NCBI GenBank assembly: GCA_029783825.1
Contig: JAREIK010000385.1
Span: forward strand, 4,694,501 to 4,758,500
DNA from: Sapria himalayana
Lineage: Eukaryota; Streptophyta; Magnoliopsida; Malpighiales; Rafflesiaceae
DNA length: 64,000 nt
Direction: 5' to 3'
A model generated the notes under the pieces. The model ran no database searches and had not been told where the DNA came from. It saw only the letters and a list, made by a program, of their open reading frames with translations. Positions 35,901-50,800 of the stretch are shown here, in pieces (the stretch's first letter is position 1; the number at the start of each line of letters is the position of its first letter). Position numbers and translations under genes: made by a program.

Positions 35901-38900
35901 GTAGAAATAGTAGCAATGTGATTGGTTAATTTGAGTTCATTGTGTGTGATAGTCATGATACATGACTAGATCATTTCATTGCATAACTTTAAATGTGCAG
36001 GTATATATGGCTCATTGAGAATTTGAGTTCTCATTATTAAGTAGCAATTTTCAAGAGAGTGAAAGTAAATATTTTAATTTTTGTTTTCTATGAGTTCTAA
36101 AGCTTGTTGATTCAATAGTTACAAAAGATATGAGTTCTAAAATTTGTAGCTTCAATAGTTGCAATTGATAAGAGTTTTAAAGTTTGTCGTACTTTGAGAA
36201 AAATGAGTAATGAGTAATATCATTTTGATTCATTAGTATGCTACTTAAATGAGTGAATTATGACTTCATAAAAGAGAAAAATACTTGAGAAATATAAAAA
36301 GAAACTATCATATTTCCAAATTTATTCATCATCATGATGAAAATATAAATGTAAAAAATTTATTGAATACTATAAGTTATCACAAAATAACTAGATGCGT
36401 GTTTGTGTTCTTCTCGATCATTACCAACTTGTGGCTTTAACAATAATTGATTACATTTTGGCTCATTATTAAACTAAACTTTAAGTATAGTAAATTAGTT
36501 TAATACGTCTTAACTTTTAATTTTAATTAGGTTAGATTTTAAGTTAACATAAATAAAATGGTGAAGTTAAAATTAATCAGAAAAAGACTAATAATTGAAA
36601 AATATCCAATGAAAATTAAATAAAATCTAAATTTACAAACACTAGTTAAGTCCATTCAATTATAATCAATTTTATCTTGTTCAATTTGGTTTGGGTCATT
36701 AAATTAATACAATTTAAAAGATATGCTGATGATAGTCCATAAGAAATTTTTTTATATCAGAGTGATCTAGTCATTTAATTTGTTTAAATTTGAAAAAAAT
36801 TAAATGAGTAAGTGTATTCTTTTTTTTTTCTTTTTTGAAAAATTATTAGACATTAATTTTATCCTTGATAATACGTTGATTAATGAAATTTAATGTTGGC
36901 GGTAATTTGAGGTGTCAAATAGGTTGGGTGGCTGGGCCTCACCTACCGCCGGCATTTGCCCATGACCTAGTCTCATGCCTGGGGCACGACTCGTGTCTCT
37001 GTTCTGACCCTTAATTGTGTGTGGACTCTTGCCCATGCACAAGTCATGATGACTCGTGTTGGTTTCTTGATTGTTATGATCCAACCTAATATGACCTATT
37101 ACGTTCATGTTGCCCAATGGGTCAACATGCCATGCCATATCACTTTTTTCATGGTGTGTTAGTTTGGTCGTCTGTCAATATTTATATACAATATTTTGAT
37201 TAGATTGAAATTAAAAGATGTAGTATTTTAATGTGATGATAAATACCTTCGTCCAAAGGTGTAGTTCATGAGTTTAAGATTGTAAAATAGTTTTTATGTT
37301 TTATTATGGCTAAGACTTGCTAGGATATATCTCTCTCCTAGATTTCATGATAGGTAAGACTTAAGAGCTTTATGTATTGTTAGGAGCAATATCAAAGGTT
37401 AATCATAAAGTCAAATATCTTCTTATATCATATCAAATTTTTTTAGTGCTAGTTTTTTGTGATATTTCATCTAATAAGAATTATTGAAGTAAAAAACAAT
37501 TATCATTAAAATTGTTTGGGTTGTGTTTATGTGGAATTGCACATATAGTCAAATGACTTATTATATTATATCCACCGGAAAAACTCTTCGTCGACACTCA
37601 CAAAAGATGCGTTGTCATTTGATACCCCATGTGTTGTCGTTAATATGTTGGAAGCGCCTTTGATACTATGTGCATGGATTAATTAGGATTTTGGCCCTTG
37701 TGGAGGTTGGGTAAGGGAAAGGCAGTTATATTAAATACATAACTTGCTATATATATGATTTGGGGCATATTACAAGCCAAGTGTTTTCAAATAATGAAAA
37801 GAAAAAAGTAAATTATAACTAAGTTAAACTTCAAATATACAATAAAGATTTGACTTAAAAGAAAGATAGATCAATTTTATGTCAAATTGATAGCAAGGGA
37901 GCTTACACAAATTGTTAATATGAATTATTATATTATTTTTTCTATTGTGACTAAGAGGATAACTATTAGTTTATTGTTTTATTATTATTATTTTTTATAA
38001 GACTTATCTGTCAGTTAAACTTAAGAAATATATTTTGTTATGATAATCTCTAGGAGGAGGTTTTTAATTATTTATGTGACAATCACCATATTTTATTATT
38101 TCAAGGAGTACAAGTATGCTTTCTATATTAAAAATAGTTATTTATGTCCTAAAACAATCTCACAAGGCATTATTTAATCATTTTTTTAGTAGTTATTATT
38201 TTGGCCATAAGATATGTTTATAATAATATTACTATTATTATCAATGTGGATCATGGGTATGATATATGATATTAATTGTATATGTTGATATTTTTATTAT
38301 TTGTTATGATCAGTTGAGTATATCTCTAATGAAAGTGTTATTAAAGATTGAGTAATGAAAGATTTTAAATGTCTGAAATATATTTTGAGTATTGAGGTTG
38401 CTTAGTCAGAATATGTTATTTTTATTTTTTATAGACGGTATGTATTAAATATTTTGTTTGAGCAATCGAGATTGGCATATTAAAACTTGTATCATTCGAC
38501 CTAACTTTATCCAAGTGTAGATTTGTCTACACATCATTATTTTAGATTTGTCTACATATTATTTATGTTTATGATATGAGCACTCAATTTTTGGTCTGTC
38601 ACAATCTTATTTTTGTTTTTTAATAGGATTAATTATTATATTTTATCAGATTTATAAATGTGTGTTGAGTGTATAGTTATAGAACTATATTTTTAAATAT
38701 TTGGTGATAGATATATATGCACTAAATTGATGGCAATCTTGAGCTGTAAAATTTTAATTATTCTTATTGTAGTTGTACAATGAATGCCTCTAGTTTATAA
38801 AGGATTGTTATATCTAATTTGTATTTTCTTACACACACACACACACACACACACATGTCATGACATTAATAAAAATATTATGATATATTTTTTCTTATTT

Positions 38901-41854
38901 TTTAGTATGAACATTTAAAATATTTCTCATATTAAATACATTGAGTATATGATTGAATACATACTAAAAAATGTTCATTGAGAATATATCTCATGCTAAA
39001 CATACCAAGTTCAAAGTTTAATACATTTTTAAAAAGTATTTGAGATGTGTTATTTTTATTATTTTTGTGGTATAATGTGTGTTTCTAATTTATAAGTAAG
39101 CCTTCACATCCTTATATATATATATATATATATATCATACTTAAAAAACATAAAATAAAAAATACAAAATACAAGATTGCAGCACAATTTGACTTTTTGT
39201 GTACACACACACACATGCTTAGGAACATGCTTTCTTGATTTCATGTAAACTGAATATCATGGTTTATATTTGAAGGAAATGCATTGCTTGAAACATAAAC
39301 AAAATCTCCACATTTTATAAGTGACTTGTTATATGTATCTGTGCAGATGAAAAAGATAAAAGATGAACTTGCAGATCACTCTAAAAACCCCCATGGCTTA
39401 CTACTGGAGGCGATTCATACAACAGGCTATAATGGTGCATTGGCAAATCCTCTTATTGTGCCAGAGTCTGCATTAAATAGATTAAATGGTGCTGTTTTAG
39501 AGGAATTTGTTGCCGTGAGTATGATACATCGCATATTCATTTATTATCTCTACATGTTTATATTTGTAGTGTTACTGGATGATTTTTGTGAAAATTCAGA
39601 AAAACTACACAGCCTCTAGGATGGTCCTGGTAGCATATGGGGTTGAGTTAGAAGAACTCGTATCTGTTGCAGAACCACTTCTTTCTGACCTCCCATCTGT
39701 CCCACATCCTGGATTTCCGAAATCTGTATATGTCGGAGGTGATTTTCGGCATCAAGCTGATTCAGAGGTTTGTATTGCTCGCCTCAGATTGATTTTGTAT
39801 ATGCGAGGTGTAAGTAATAGCAGTGCGCTTCCGCCCCTTGTGAAATAGTGAAAGTTGAGGTTTTTGCAATATTCTCAAAGGTTTTTTTTGTATATTATAG
39901 GTATACTTAACAAAATATGATAGATAAATAAACATAATTTACCTAAAAACTAATAATAAAAAAATAATGTACCCTTGTGGTGCGTACATGTATTGAATAT
40001 CATATTTTGATGTAATGACAAATACTTTTGTTCGATATTAATTAGACACATTGCCTTAGATTTTTGGGGGTAAAATTATTGAAATATTAATCTCTTTTAG
40101 ACTCTGCACCAAAGTTAGAGTTTTGTGTATTGAGTACGACCTCAAATATTGTACTTTCCCACATCATGGGAAATTAATGGGCTTGATATATTTTTATGGT
40201 GACATAGATATCCATGCTTTAATGAGAACATATAAATGAAAAAGTAGAAGATTTGAATGAGGATAGTGATGTGGTATTGACTCTGCCAATTGCCCAGGTA
40301 ACACATGTTGCTGTTGCTTTTGAAACTCCGGGTGGCTGGAAAAATGAAAAAGAAGCTATAACTCTGACAGTTCTTCAGGTTTTGTGATGCTTGCCACTTA
40401 GAAATTTGCTCCATCTTTATTATATATTTTTTGATTTCTTTTTTTTCTTTTTCATCTTCTACGTGTTATGGTTTTATTAGAAGATGACATTTTGCCAGTC
40501 TTGCAGATGCTTATGGGTGGAGGTGGCTCGTTCTCTGTAGGAGGCCCTGGAAAGGGGATGCATTCACGGCTTTGTATGTTTCATGGATCCATTACATTTC
40601 TTCTGATGTATTCCTGTTGCGCCTATATCATGTTACATGTTATTGTTTTTTTTTTTTTGTGTTTTTTGAATGTATGGTTTTTTGTTTATTAAAATTGAAG
40701 ATCGTGAGTAGTCTAAGTCTGTTAAACTAATCATCCATAAACTCAAATGAAACTTCAATTCCATGGTACAATTATCAATCACATACTAAATCACTTAAAC
40801 ATATATAAACTATATTCAATTATTTTCACTCTCAAATTTCATTAAATTATTATTCTTTGCACTTGATATTAAAAAAAAATGATAGAAAAACAAAAAGTGA
40901 ACTAAAAAACTTGATATGTTACAGTAAATTATCAATGTTATTTTGCATCATATATTTCGTCTTTATTTGACCAACTTCTTTCATTTTCTTTAGAATAAAT
41001 CATCTTTTGGTATTATATTTATTTATTTGAATTTTTATTATTTTTTAGATATTTTATTTCATGGATGGTTCTATTGAACACACATATTGTCTAAATATAA
41101 GTTAGAGGTTATTCATAAGTTGTATATTGTGTATTTTATCATGGAGTGTGTTTTCATTATTTAGCCTTGTGTTTTTTATATTTATAATGGCATGATATTA
41201 CACAAATACTAATATTGGTTAAAAGAATTTTAAAATTAAATATATTTGTCTGAGAAGGGTATTATGATGATCGATCACTTGAGAAGTTTTTGTGTTACAT
41301 GTATTTGTTTAAGGTCATATCTTGATGCAATGACAACTGTCTTCGTTCAAGAGTATTAAGTCTTGGGTTTAAGACTCATCAGACACAGTCGTCTGAATTT
41401 TGGGGGGAAGACTATTGAACTAATCTTTCCCAGACTTGTATTAATGCTAGAATCTTGTGTACTAGGTATGATCTCTATATGCACATTTATCAAGATATTA
41501 TAGCAAAGGGTTTGCATGCTCTAGGAAGAGATTGTGTGAGAGAGTATAAGTGCGGGTGTGAACATCGTACATTGTGCACAATGCGAGTAAACTTGACTAC
41601 AATAGCAAGTGGTTCACAAAAAGATGTACATAAGCATAGAAATTGGAAAGTTGATTGATTAAATGTGGTTTTCATCCACATTACTTAGAAATCTGCTCCA
41701 TCTCTTTGTTATATTGAAATTAATCATCATTATCGAAATGAATTTCTAATATCAATACTATTCATGATTCTTAATTTTTGAAGCAGTTTGATGTTCATAT
41801 TGGCTCATATGTGAATTTAATTTGTGCATATTTTTTTAATGGTATTTATCAATG

Positions 41855-41899
<45 letters not shown>

Positions 41900-44800
41900 A
41901 TATAGTTTACTAACTTGTTAATTTAAATATTTTTAAATTAAAATTATTTGTAATTTCTTCTTTACATCATTAAACTACATAATATGTTTTTTTTTTATTT
42001 TTTTTCTTTTTTAACTTTGTATTGCATAAATATCTTCTAATCATTTAATTTTTAAATGTATCATATAAAGCATATCATAATGCATATTTTTATCTTATAA
42101 TCATCTTGTTAGTAAATTTTTCATATCTCAATATTATGAATTATAAAGCATAATTGGTTTATTAATTATGTCACAATATTTTTATTTTAACTATATATAG
42201 ATTTTATATTATATAATATTTCAAATATTATTATTCTTTTTATTCAATTAATGTTATTCTTTTGCTTTATATATTTAAAGTTTTTTTAAAATTATAAATA
42301 TTAAAATAATATTACATTGTGAGATTTTGTGTTCATATCAATTGATTTGAATTTTCTTCCTGATTTTAAGTTAAATTACTAAATAAATATTAAATCTTCA
42401 ATTGAATATTCTTAAAGTTCTATCAACATCATATAATTTGTTTAATTTTTATTCTATGCTTTATTGATTTTATTGATAATGATAATATTATCTCTAAATA
42501 AAATATACTAATATGTTTATTAAATCTCATTTATGACTAACAAATTGATAAATGACCAAAGTTAATTTTTGATGTAATTATACTTGATTTGAACATTTAC
42601 TTGATATTTTGCTTATAAAATGATTACTTATATTTTCATTAATTTCTTTAATGATTTTGATATAACAAAAGTATTTATTCTAAGTATATTTTAGTTAACT
42701 TGTTAAGAAATTTTATAATATGTATTTTCTAAAATTGTAGAGACTAAAAATAATTTTATTTTTTCTTAGATTTTTAATTTTTGATATTAATAGTCTTGAT
42801 TGAGATAAAATGAAAAATAAAATTTTATTATTTATGACATTATGTTGGTTAGTTATGCGTGGATCCTTGAGTGAATCTACTAGTTTGTTTTATAATTTCA
42901 ATAATCTTAGTGTGAGCTTGTTGTTTCTTGAAATATGAAATTTAGTGGCTCTAATGTTTACTATCTTTCTACTAGGATGCAAAAAGTAGAGGTTCTCTCT
43001 ATCTCCTCATTTATGCATCCCACTTCTTTCACCTAGTCAATTCTGCTACAAGAGAAAAAAAAGAAGAGAATTTTTCTAATAGTACAACTTTATTTTTTTA
43101 GATAAAAGTCACTTCTCTCAAAGTATGACTTTCTAAATAGAAATAATTGTTGCTAAGTGAATGAAAATAAAAGATTATTATCACATGATAAATTAATTTG
43201 TCATCTAGGAATATTATATGCAATGGTTTTCACATTTTGTTCTATTAACCTATGACTCATCATTTGTTTAATTGTAAAACATAGTTATGGTATATAAAAA
43301 AAGATTGCAATAACCTTGTGTTTCTCTATAGTGAGCAAAAATAAATGTTCTATATCTTCTTTCTTACTACATATTTTTTTATGTCCTCCCTATCTATTGT
43401 AGTAGCTATTTGACTCACCTTATTAGTACACTTTTTCTTGTTCAAGAAAGTTGCATCATAACAAATTTGGCTTTGTAGATTAAAATAACCTTTTCTTAGT
43501 GAATGAAAATTAAATATTCTAATTACTTGATGTATAATATTCAATTTTCCAACTAGAGATCATGGAGGTCTTGTTTAGTGTATAGTACTCTTGCTTGCTA
43601 TGAGATATTTGAGAAATTAATGTTGTAGCATAGTTACTTTCGAAAATTAGAGATATTGTATTTGATGAGTTCTGAATTCTAGATCTATCATTATTAGATG
43701 AAAATTTTTGTTGTTGCACTAATACATAATTTTTAATATATATATGTAACACGATGAATTTTTTAGTAATCATTAATTATAATATTATTCTAATTCATAT
43801 ATTTTTAATTTAAAATTTTTATGAGATTCAATGTGTTTGTGTTAGTGTAATACTCAACATGCTAATTATGTTAAATCAGAGATATTATATTTGATGAGTT
43901 TTAAATTCAAGATTTATAATTATTATATGAAAATATTTGTTATAACACTAATATATGATTTCTATTTATATATGTAATACGATGAATTCTTTAGTGATTA
44001 TTAATTTCAATATTATTTAAATATAAATATTTTTAATTTTGAAATTTTAATGAGATTCAGTGTGTTTGTGATAGTATATACTCAACATGCAAATTATGTT
44101 TTATATTTTATATTATTTGAATTTTTGTTTTATTAGATGTGTTATATGATTGTGCATCATAGATTCATAGTTTAAGTTAGAATTTGTTTTTTCAAATTTC
44201 ATATATCAATATGATGTTCTCACCGTATTATAAACATACAAAAGATTGAGTTTTATTAATTAGTTTGTATTTTAATCTCTAATATCAATATGATATTAGA
44301 GAGAAATATTTTTTTCATGACATTAGCCTATTGCTATCATTGTCAACCCAGTAATCAATGTCATATTTAAATTAGAATTATGTAATACATTATAAATAAC
44401 AAATGTCACCCATCATATGTAATTGATGCCACTTAATTAACTTTATTTAGTCAGATCTTTATTAATTTTTTAGTTGACATAGTAGCTGATGTCACCCATC
44501 CATCATCAATAAAAGATGTCACATCATCAATAACAAATACCATAGTAACTGACATAGTCTCTTATGATATAGACTTTAACTCGTAGTGTTTATGTTTCCT
44601 AGTGATTGACTCAATGAGTATGAACTAGTGAAGAGTCATGATTTATTATGCTATATGATCTTGAAAGAGATCTTTTTACCTAGGCATATATTATTTTTTT
44701 AGAATCAACATGATCTAAATTTATTAATAGATATTATGATTCAATGAGAAGAATGATAATAAATTTACATGTAATATTTGAAGTCACTCTTCCTAATCTT

Positions 44801-47800
44801 GTTGAAAAAAGAGTAATAATTTAAATAAATAATTTATCAACTCACTAAAATTGTCTTTGGTAAAAATACTTGTGTCCTATATGGATACTTAAGTAACTAA
44901 AGAAAATACATCTCAAATAACAAGATGTTAACTTTCTCATCTTGGAGAGTGATTGAGGATAAACTAAATATATTTAAAAATTTTAGAGATCAACTAAATA
45001 ATTTTCTTTCATGATGTAGGATTCGGAAGAGAATATGCTAAGAAATGATAAAAATATTAATTTTGATTGATGATTTATATTGTAACTTGAATTGTATCTC
45101 GCTAAAAAATATTTCAAATCACTTTTTATAAACAAGAATATTTGAGTTATCTTAATTATATGTTTATTATTTTTTTCAGCAATCTTATTTTATTAGGGTG
45201 TGTTGATATAATAAGTCTGATATATAATTTTATCATCTAAATAGTAAGTATTGAAATAGTATGCTAAATATTTTAATACATCATTACTTCTCAATTTTTT
45301 ATATTTTTATCAAAATTATGTTTTATCCTTTTATGAAAAATTAATAAATATATCTAAAGTAATCATGAACCAAAGTGATCAAATATTTTAAATTTTTTTT
45401 GATCTCATTTTTATTTGTCTTCATATATTTATATATATTAAATCGAATCAATCTTTACTCAAGTCAAACTAATGTATTGGATAAGAAAATATGGTAAGAT
45501 TATGTATTTGACATATTTTAGGGATGAAATATCTTTAAAAAAAATTATTATAGTTTTAATATGAAATATTATAATTTTACTTAAATTTTTACTTGAATAG
45601 GGATGAGTGACTAAGCAGGGAATGTACAAGTAAAATATCCAACACACTTAAATATTTATTAGATCTTAACTTAACAAAGAAAATATACAATTTATTTTTT
45701 TTAAATATAAAAAAAAAATCATTCTCGAAGTCTTCTATCATGCAATCAAATTTTAATAGAAAAATAAAATAAAATCAGAGTTAAATTGTTTGAAAAATAA
45801 CTCACAATAAATAAATTAATTTGATAATTGAGAATAAGAAAGATATAAAAATAATAATAATAATTTTGTGTGAATTTCAATGATTCAATCATATTTATTT
45901 TGATTATAATTATATTTATTATTGATTACAATAATATTTTTTTAGAATAAAAAATAATGAATATGATATGATTATCTATAATATATGTGTTAGTTGTATC
46001 ATTAATTCAGGAGTTTGAAGTGATATTATGATTAAAATAATCAGTAATATTTAAAATATAAAAATATTATGTTGATTGTTAAAAGAAAAGTTTTGTATAA
46101 TTCTCTTTATTGAGTATCATAATTTGTGATTTCTGTGAGGACTTATTTATAATTTTGGTAGTCAGCATATGTCTATCGGATTTATCTCTGGAAATAAAAC
46201 CTAATAGTCATCTCTGGTATGATCATTTTTTCTATAATATGCTACAATAGAAATAATCCCATTTGTTTATATATTGACATTACATATTTCAAATGCAATT
46301 CTTTTACTAAAATTATGGTTTTTGATTTCTTAAATCCTCAATATTTCCCCCAATCAAAAAATAAATTTTAGGGGTTCCTATATAGAAATATTATTTCAGA
46401 AAATTCTCAAAATGTAGTTCCAAAAAATTACGGTTTTGGGGCACCACTCAATTTTATCATGAATTTTGTACCTATTGTGTGAGCCATTGCCGATGCTTAG
46501 GTGATGTTTTATGCCATCAACATCGTTATCCATTGCACATAGTGGGTGTGCGATGAAGATTCTGCAATGCACACTAATGTGTGCCTATTTTTTTCAATTA
46601 TTGCATGCATGCATTGTAGCATCCATGTATATGTGTATTGTGTTGGTACAGTACACGTAGCTTCTTTTTCTAGGGTTTGTAACTTTATGTTGGTACATGT
46701 TATGAATTGATGCAGGAAATAAAATATAATAATGTACCATACAAAAAATGTCATATAAGGTTGCTCTTATAAAATGAGTAAAAAAAGATTGGGACAACCA
46801 ACAAGTCAGGTATTATCATCAAAAATATAAAATAAAATAATAAAAAAGTCAATTGCAACATTGTAAAATTGAAATTTGTAAAAAATACTGATTTTAAAAA
46901 TGTGATATTATTTTAGAATATGCCCATAAATTTTTATTTTTTTTTTGTTATCATTATAAGATGATTCATTATACATTTAATGTTTGAAATAAAACTTTTA
47001 ATAAAATAGTTGGAACGAATAATGTGTTTCTAGTAATAATAATTCTTACATTTATATTTTGTAGAAATATACTTAAGTGTTCAATTGGTGAAACAATATT
47101 GATTCATAAATATTTGATAAATGGGTTGCTTTCTTTGGTCCTTCAAAATCTTTTTTCTTAATAGATTATCTATTCAGAAAAAAAGATTAATTTATGTTTG
47201 TCTCAATGAATTTAGATGTATTTATTTTGTTTCGTATTTCTTTACAGGATGAGATAAATGACAACCTGTGTCGTTAAAATGAGTGTGTATATTATTTTTT
47301 TTGAGATAAGGAGAATGCTTTATATATTAATATGATTTATATTTGAGATCAAATGCTTATTCAAGAATTCAATGTCAAATAATGTTGTTACATAGTCAAT
47401 GACAATTGAATTTTTATTATTTTTAGTTGTAATTTTATATAAGATTTTAATTGATATTGAATTTTGTGCTACTACACCACTTGATTGGTAGAGTTCTAAT
47501 GCATTGCATGATGTATCTCCAAGATCTTACTCTATAGAGATATGTTTTTGTAAGTTAAATGAAATTTCTATTTGAAAATGTTCTACTAAGTGTTAGGCAT
47601 GGGTCTCCTTCTAAAGAAAATAAAGTTGGGAAACTTTATCTCAACATAAAAATTTATAAACGACACGTCTATAATAGTTTCTTGGAGAATTATTATTAAT
47701 ATTATTATTATTATTGAGTTTTAGTTTGTTTATTTTTTATTATTTGGTACTATTTGACTTATTTGTAACCCTAGATTACACACACACACACACACACACA

Positions 47801-50800
47801 CAGAAATAGAGTGAGTGAGTGAGAGAGAGTTTATGTTGTATTTTAAAATATTTTTTATTTTTAATAATTTTTATTTTTTTTGTTTTAACTATTATCATCC
47901 ATGCCTTCTCTTTTTTGGTGTTGAAACCTTGCCCTACAATTTAGAAGGTTTCAACATGCTATTATAGAGTGTTATCTAGCAAATGGGTGCTAGCATTGGG
48001 GTGCGTGGTGATGGAGAATTCTATGGGGTCATCAAGGATAGTGATCTCCATTAAATTTCAATGATGGTGCCAGTTCCATTGCACTGTAACACTAAATTAC
48101 CTTACATACACTGGATAGTTTGGCTTGATTTTGGTATTTGGAGGTCATCGAAAGTTGATGTGATGGATGATACGACGGTTGACACGGTGGTTGACTTTGC
48201 GGCTGACACGGTGGTTGACTTGACGGCTGACACGGTAGCTGACACGATGGTCGAGATGGTTGCTGCCATGATGGCTGATATGGTAGCATCGGTGCATTAT
48301 CTCTTTTGAGGTTTTTGTTGTGATTCCATGGTTGCCAACACGGTAACACTGACATAGATTCTTGGGCGTGGTTGTGAGATAGTGTGTGAGTGTCTAAATT
48401 ATTTGAAATTCTTATGTTTTGGAAATTTTACATAATATCGTGATGGTTTGTGGAATTTTTTTTTATTCTTAATTGATATTTGAGGAAAAGTGTGTTTGGC
48501 AAAGATAAGAAAAAGATAAATGACTATAATTAGTGTGTGACCATTGAGGTATTATTGGAGGTAAAAAAGTAGTAGTGATATAAGTGGTGTACTTTATATC
48601 TTGGGAGAATCACCTATGAAGAGAAATGCTAGATACCATACCCTAGAGTTTGAGTGCCTTATTATATACATGTCATTTATCTTGGGGGAAACTAAGTTGG
48701 ACATACTCAAGAGAAATGCCAGATATTGCACAATGAATTATGGAAGATAACAGGACATGCTTACTTTGGTTATTCTATGACCACATCAATTAGTTATATT
48801 ATAGTGATACTTTCTTAGCAAGAGTATTCTAAAATATGTTTTTGGTTGCTACTAGTTTATATCACGTGCATTTTTTTCTTATTACTCTTTCAGATTTCTG
48901 GTAGTAAATTCTTGAGTGAATATTCATGTCACAAGTAAATCTTTTTGTTGAGTTTAGAATTTTTGACATTGTTGTGACTAATTCATTATTGTACATATAA
49001 TATCATAATTTATTTTTTATGATACCATATAATATCAATATTTGTCTTTTTTGTTTGTCACGTATTTTATATGTATCAAAGTTTTATCATAATTTATTTT
49101 TTGTTGATTTTTTTACCAAGCAACAAATATGCGATATTATTTTTTATTTTTTTAATATTTTAATCAAGATCATTTGACTAGACATATGATATTTTTGAGA
49201 ATTGAGTAAGATGAATTGTATTTATTCTTTATGACTCACAAGAGTCCTGGGTATTTGTTTATTATTTGTCCATTAGTGATTCACTTTTGACTAGGATGTT
49301 TATTATTGGACAGATTAAGTATTTCAGAGTTGAGTATGAGAGGAGTGATGTATATTAATTCTGAGATATGTCATTTAGAAAAATATTATATTATTTTCTT
49401 GTTGGTATGCTAGTAGAGGTGTCAAAGGGGCTGGGTGATTTGGGCCCAGCTTGAGGCACGGTCCAACTTAGTCGTGTATGGTCTGACACGACACGGTGCA
49501 GATCTATGCTTTTGTCGGGCTGAGGATCTTCGGTCTGCATGCCTTGCTAGGCACAACCCGAGTGCCTGGCATGCGGGCACGACATGGGTGATCTGGTCGA
49601 TGAAATGATGTCCGACGAAACAATGCTCAACAGGGGATGATGCGGTGTTGCCCTACGGCCGATGGTTTGGTAGGCCCGGCAGGGACGACAGCGCGGGTCT
49701 CAAATCATAATTTTTAAAATTTAAAGTAACCTAAATTTATTCTGGCCCGATCCAGCCAGAACTCAGGTTGATTTTGGGCCATGGGCTGTGCCGGTCCTGC
49801 CCTCTAAATAACTGTGCCAGGCATGATATGGTACTATAGTATGTCGTGACTGGCACAACACGTTAGCCCTAGTAGGCATGGAAAAAATGGGCTTGCCCAA
49901 CCTGGTTTATTTGACACCTTTATATGCTAGTAGAGTATTAGGAAGGACTTATTTTAATTAATTCACTTAGGTACTGTAACCTATAGGTCTATTATATATG
50001 ATAATTTATGATATTTTATTATTTTTATTTGTATTCAATTTGTATGATTGTCAGTAATTAATGAAAGATCTTTAATTTTTTTTTAATGAAATTTCATGAA
50101 AAAATAAAAATTTAATTTAAATGTGTCATATTAAGATATTAATGAGTGATAATACATTATAATATATTTCTTATTAGTTTTGTATTTTTTCAATGTGCAT
50201 GGAATGGTTGATCACATATCATGTAATCGTATTATTGCATAAAACAAGATAATTAAGAGAAAGAATTGATATTTGATAGAGATGACTTATACACTCGTAC
50301 TGCATAGGATTGTACTTAGATATTTTTGGAGATTAACAATATTAATCACTAACTTATTATTAAATTCAACATCATTTTTAATTCTCTTAGGTTGTATTGC
50401 ATGCCACCTCATATAGCCATGAGATATACTAATTCACTTTCATCATAGATTTTTATGTATGCTTGTTTCCCCCAAGATCTTTATTCATACAGGGAGAATA
50501 TGTTTGGACATTTCATCAAGTACCTTTGTTTGGTATTCTAATACTCATAAGTGATATAAGTGTTATTCATTAGAGATTAAAAGGGTGATAATGAGTATAA
50601 TACTATGTTTTTGAAGTACAAATCCTTATTTAAGAACTTGATCTAAGAAAATATACCTTTAGAAATTGTAATAGATTTTTTTTTGTCTAGTTGTTATTTT
50701 TAATGGAGTGAGTAGTAATTAACTCTGATTATATGTTTATACTTGATATAATTAATATGAATGGTTTTGAGGAGAATATGAACACCTCTCATAGTGAGGC

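Larger units (their letters stand above)
28031..39346 (+). other. MPP-alpha intron 3 (11,316 bp)
   Basis: Giant intron with donor GAG|gtaatc and acceptor tgtgcag|ATG. It holds an approximately 48-bp imperfect repeat (about 28,745-28,850), a diverged tandem duplication (32.7-34.4 kb), SINE-like copies near 34.6 and 37.2 kb, a GC-rich hAT-like fragment (36.9-37.14 kb), and microsatellites at 35,553, 38,830 and 39,114. No nested gene was found. A coding-like scrap at 35,320-35,535 is unassigned. Confidence 0.9.

Noticed and set aside
48061..48309. New small gene with an acidic repeat protein
   Set aside because: No start context, homologue or splice structure; explained by a minisatellite that happens to stay open.
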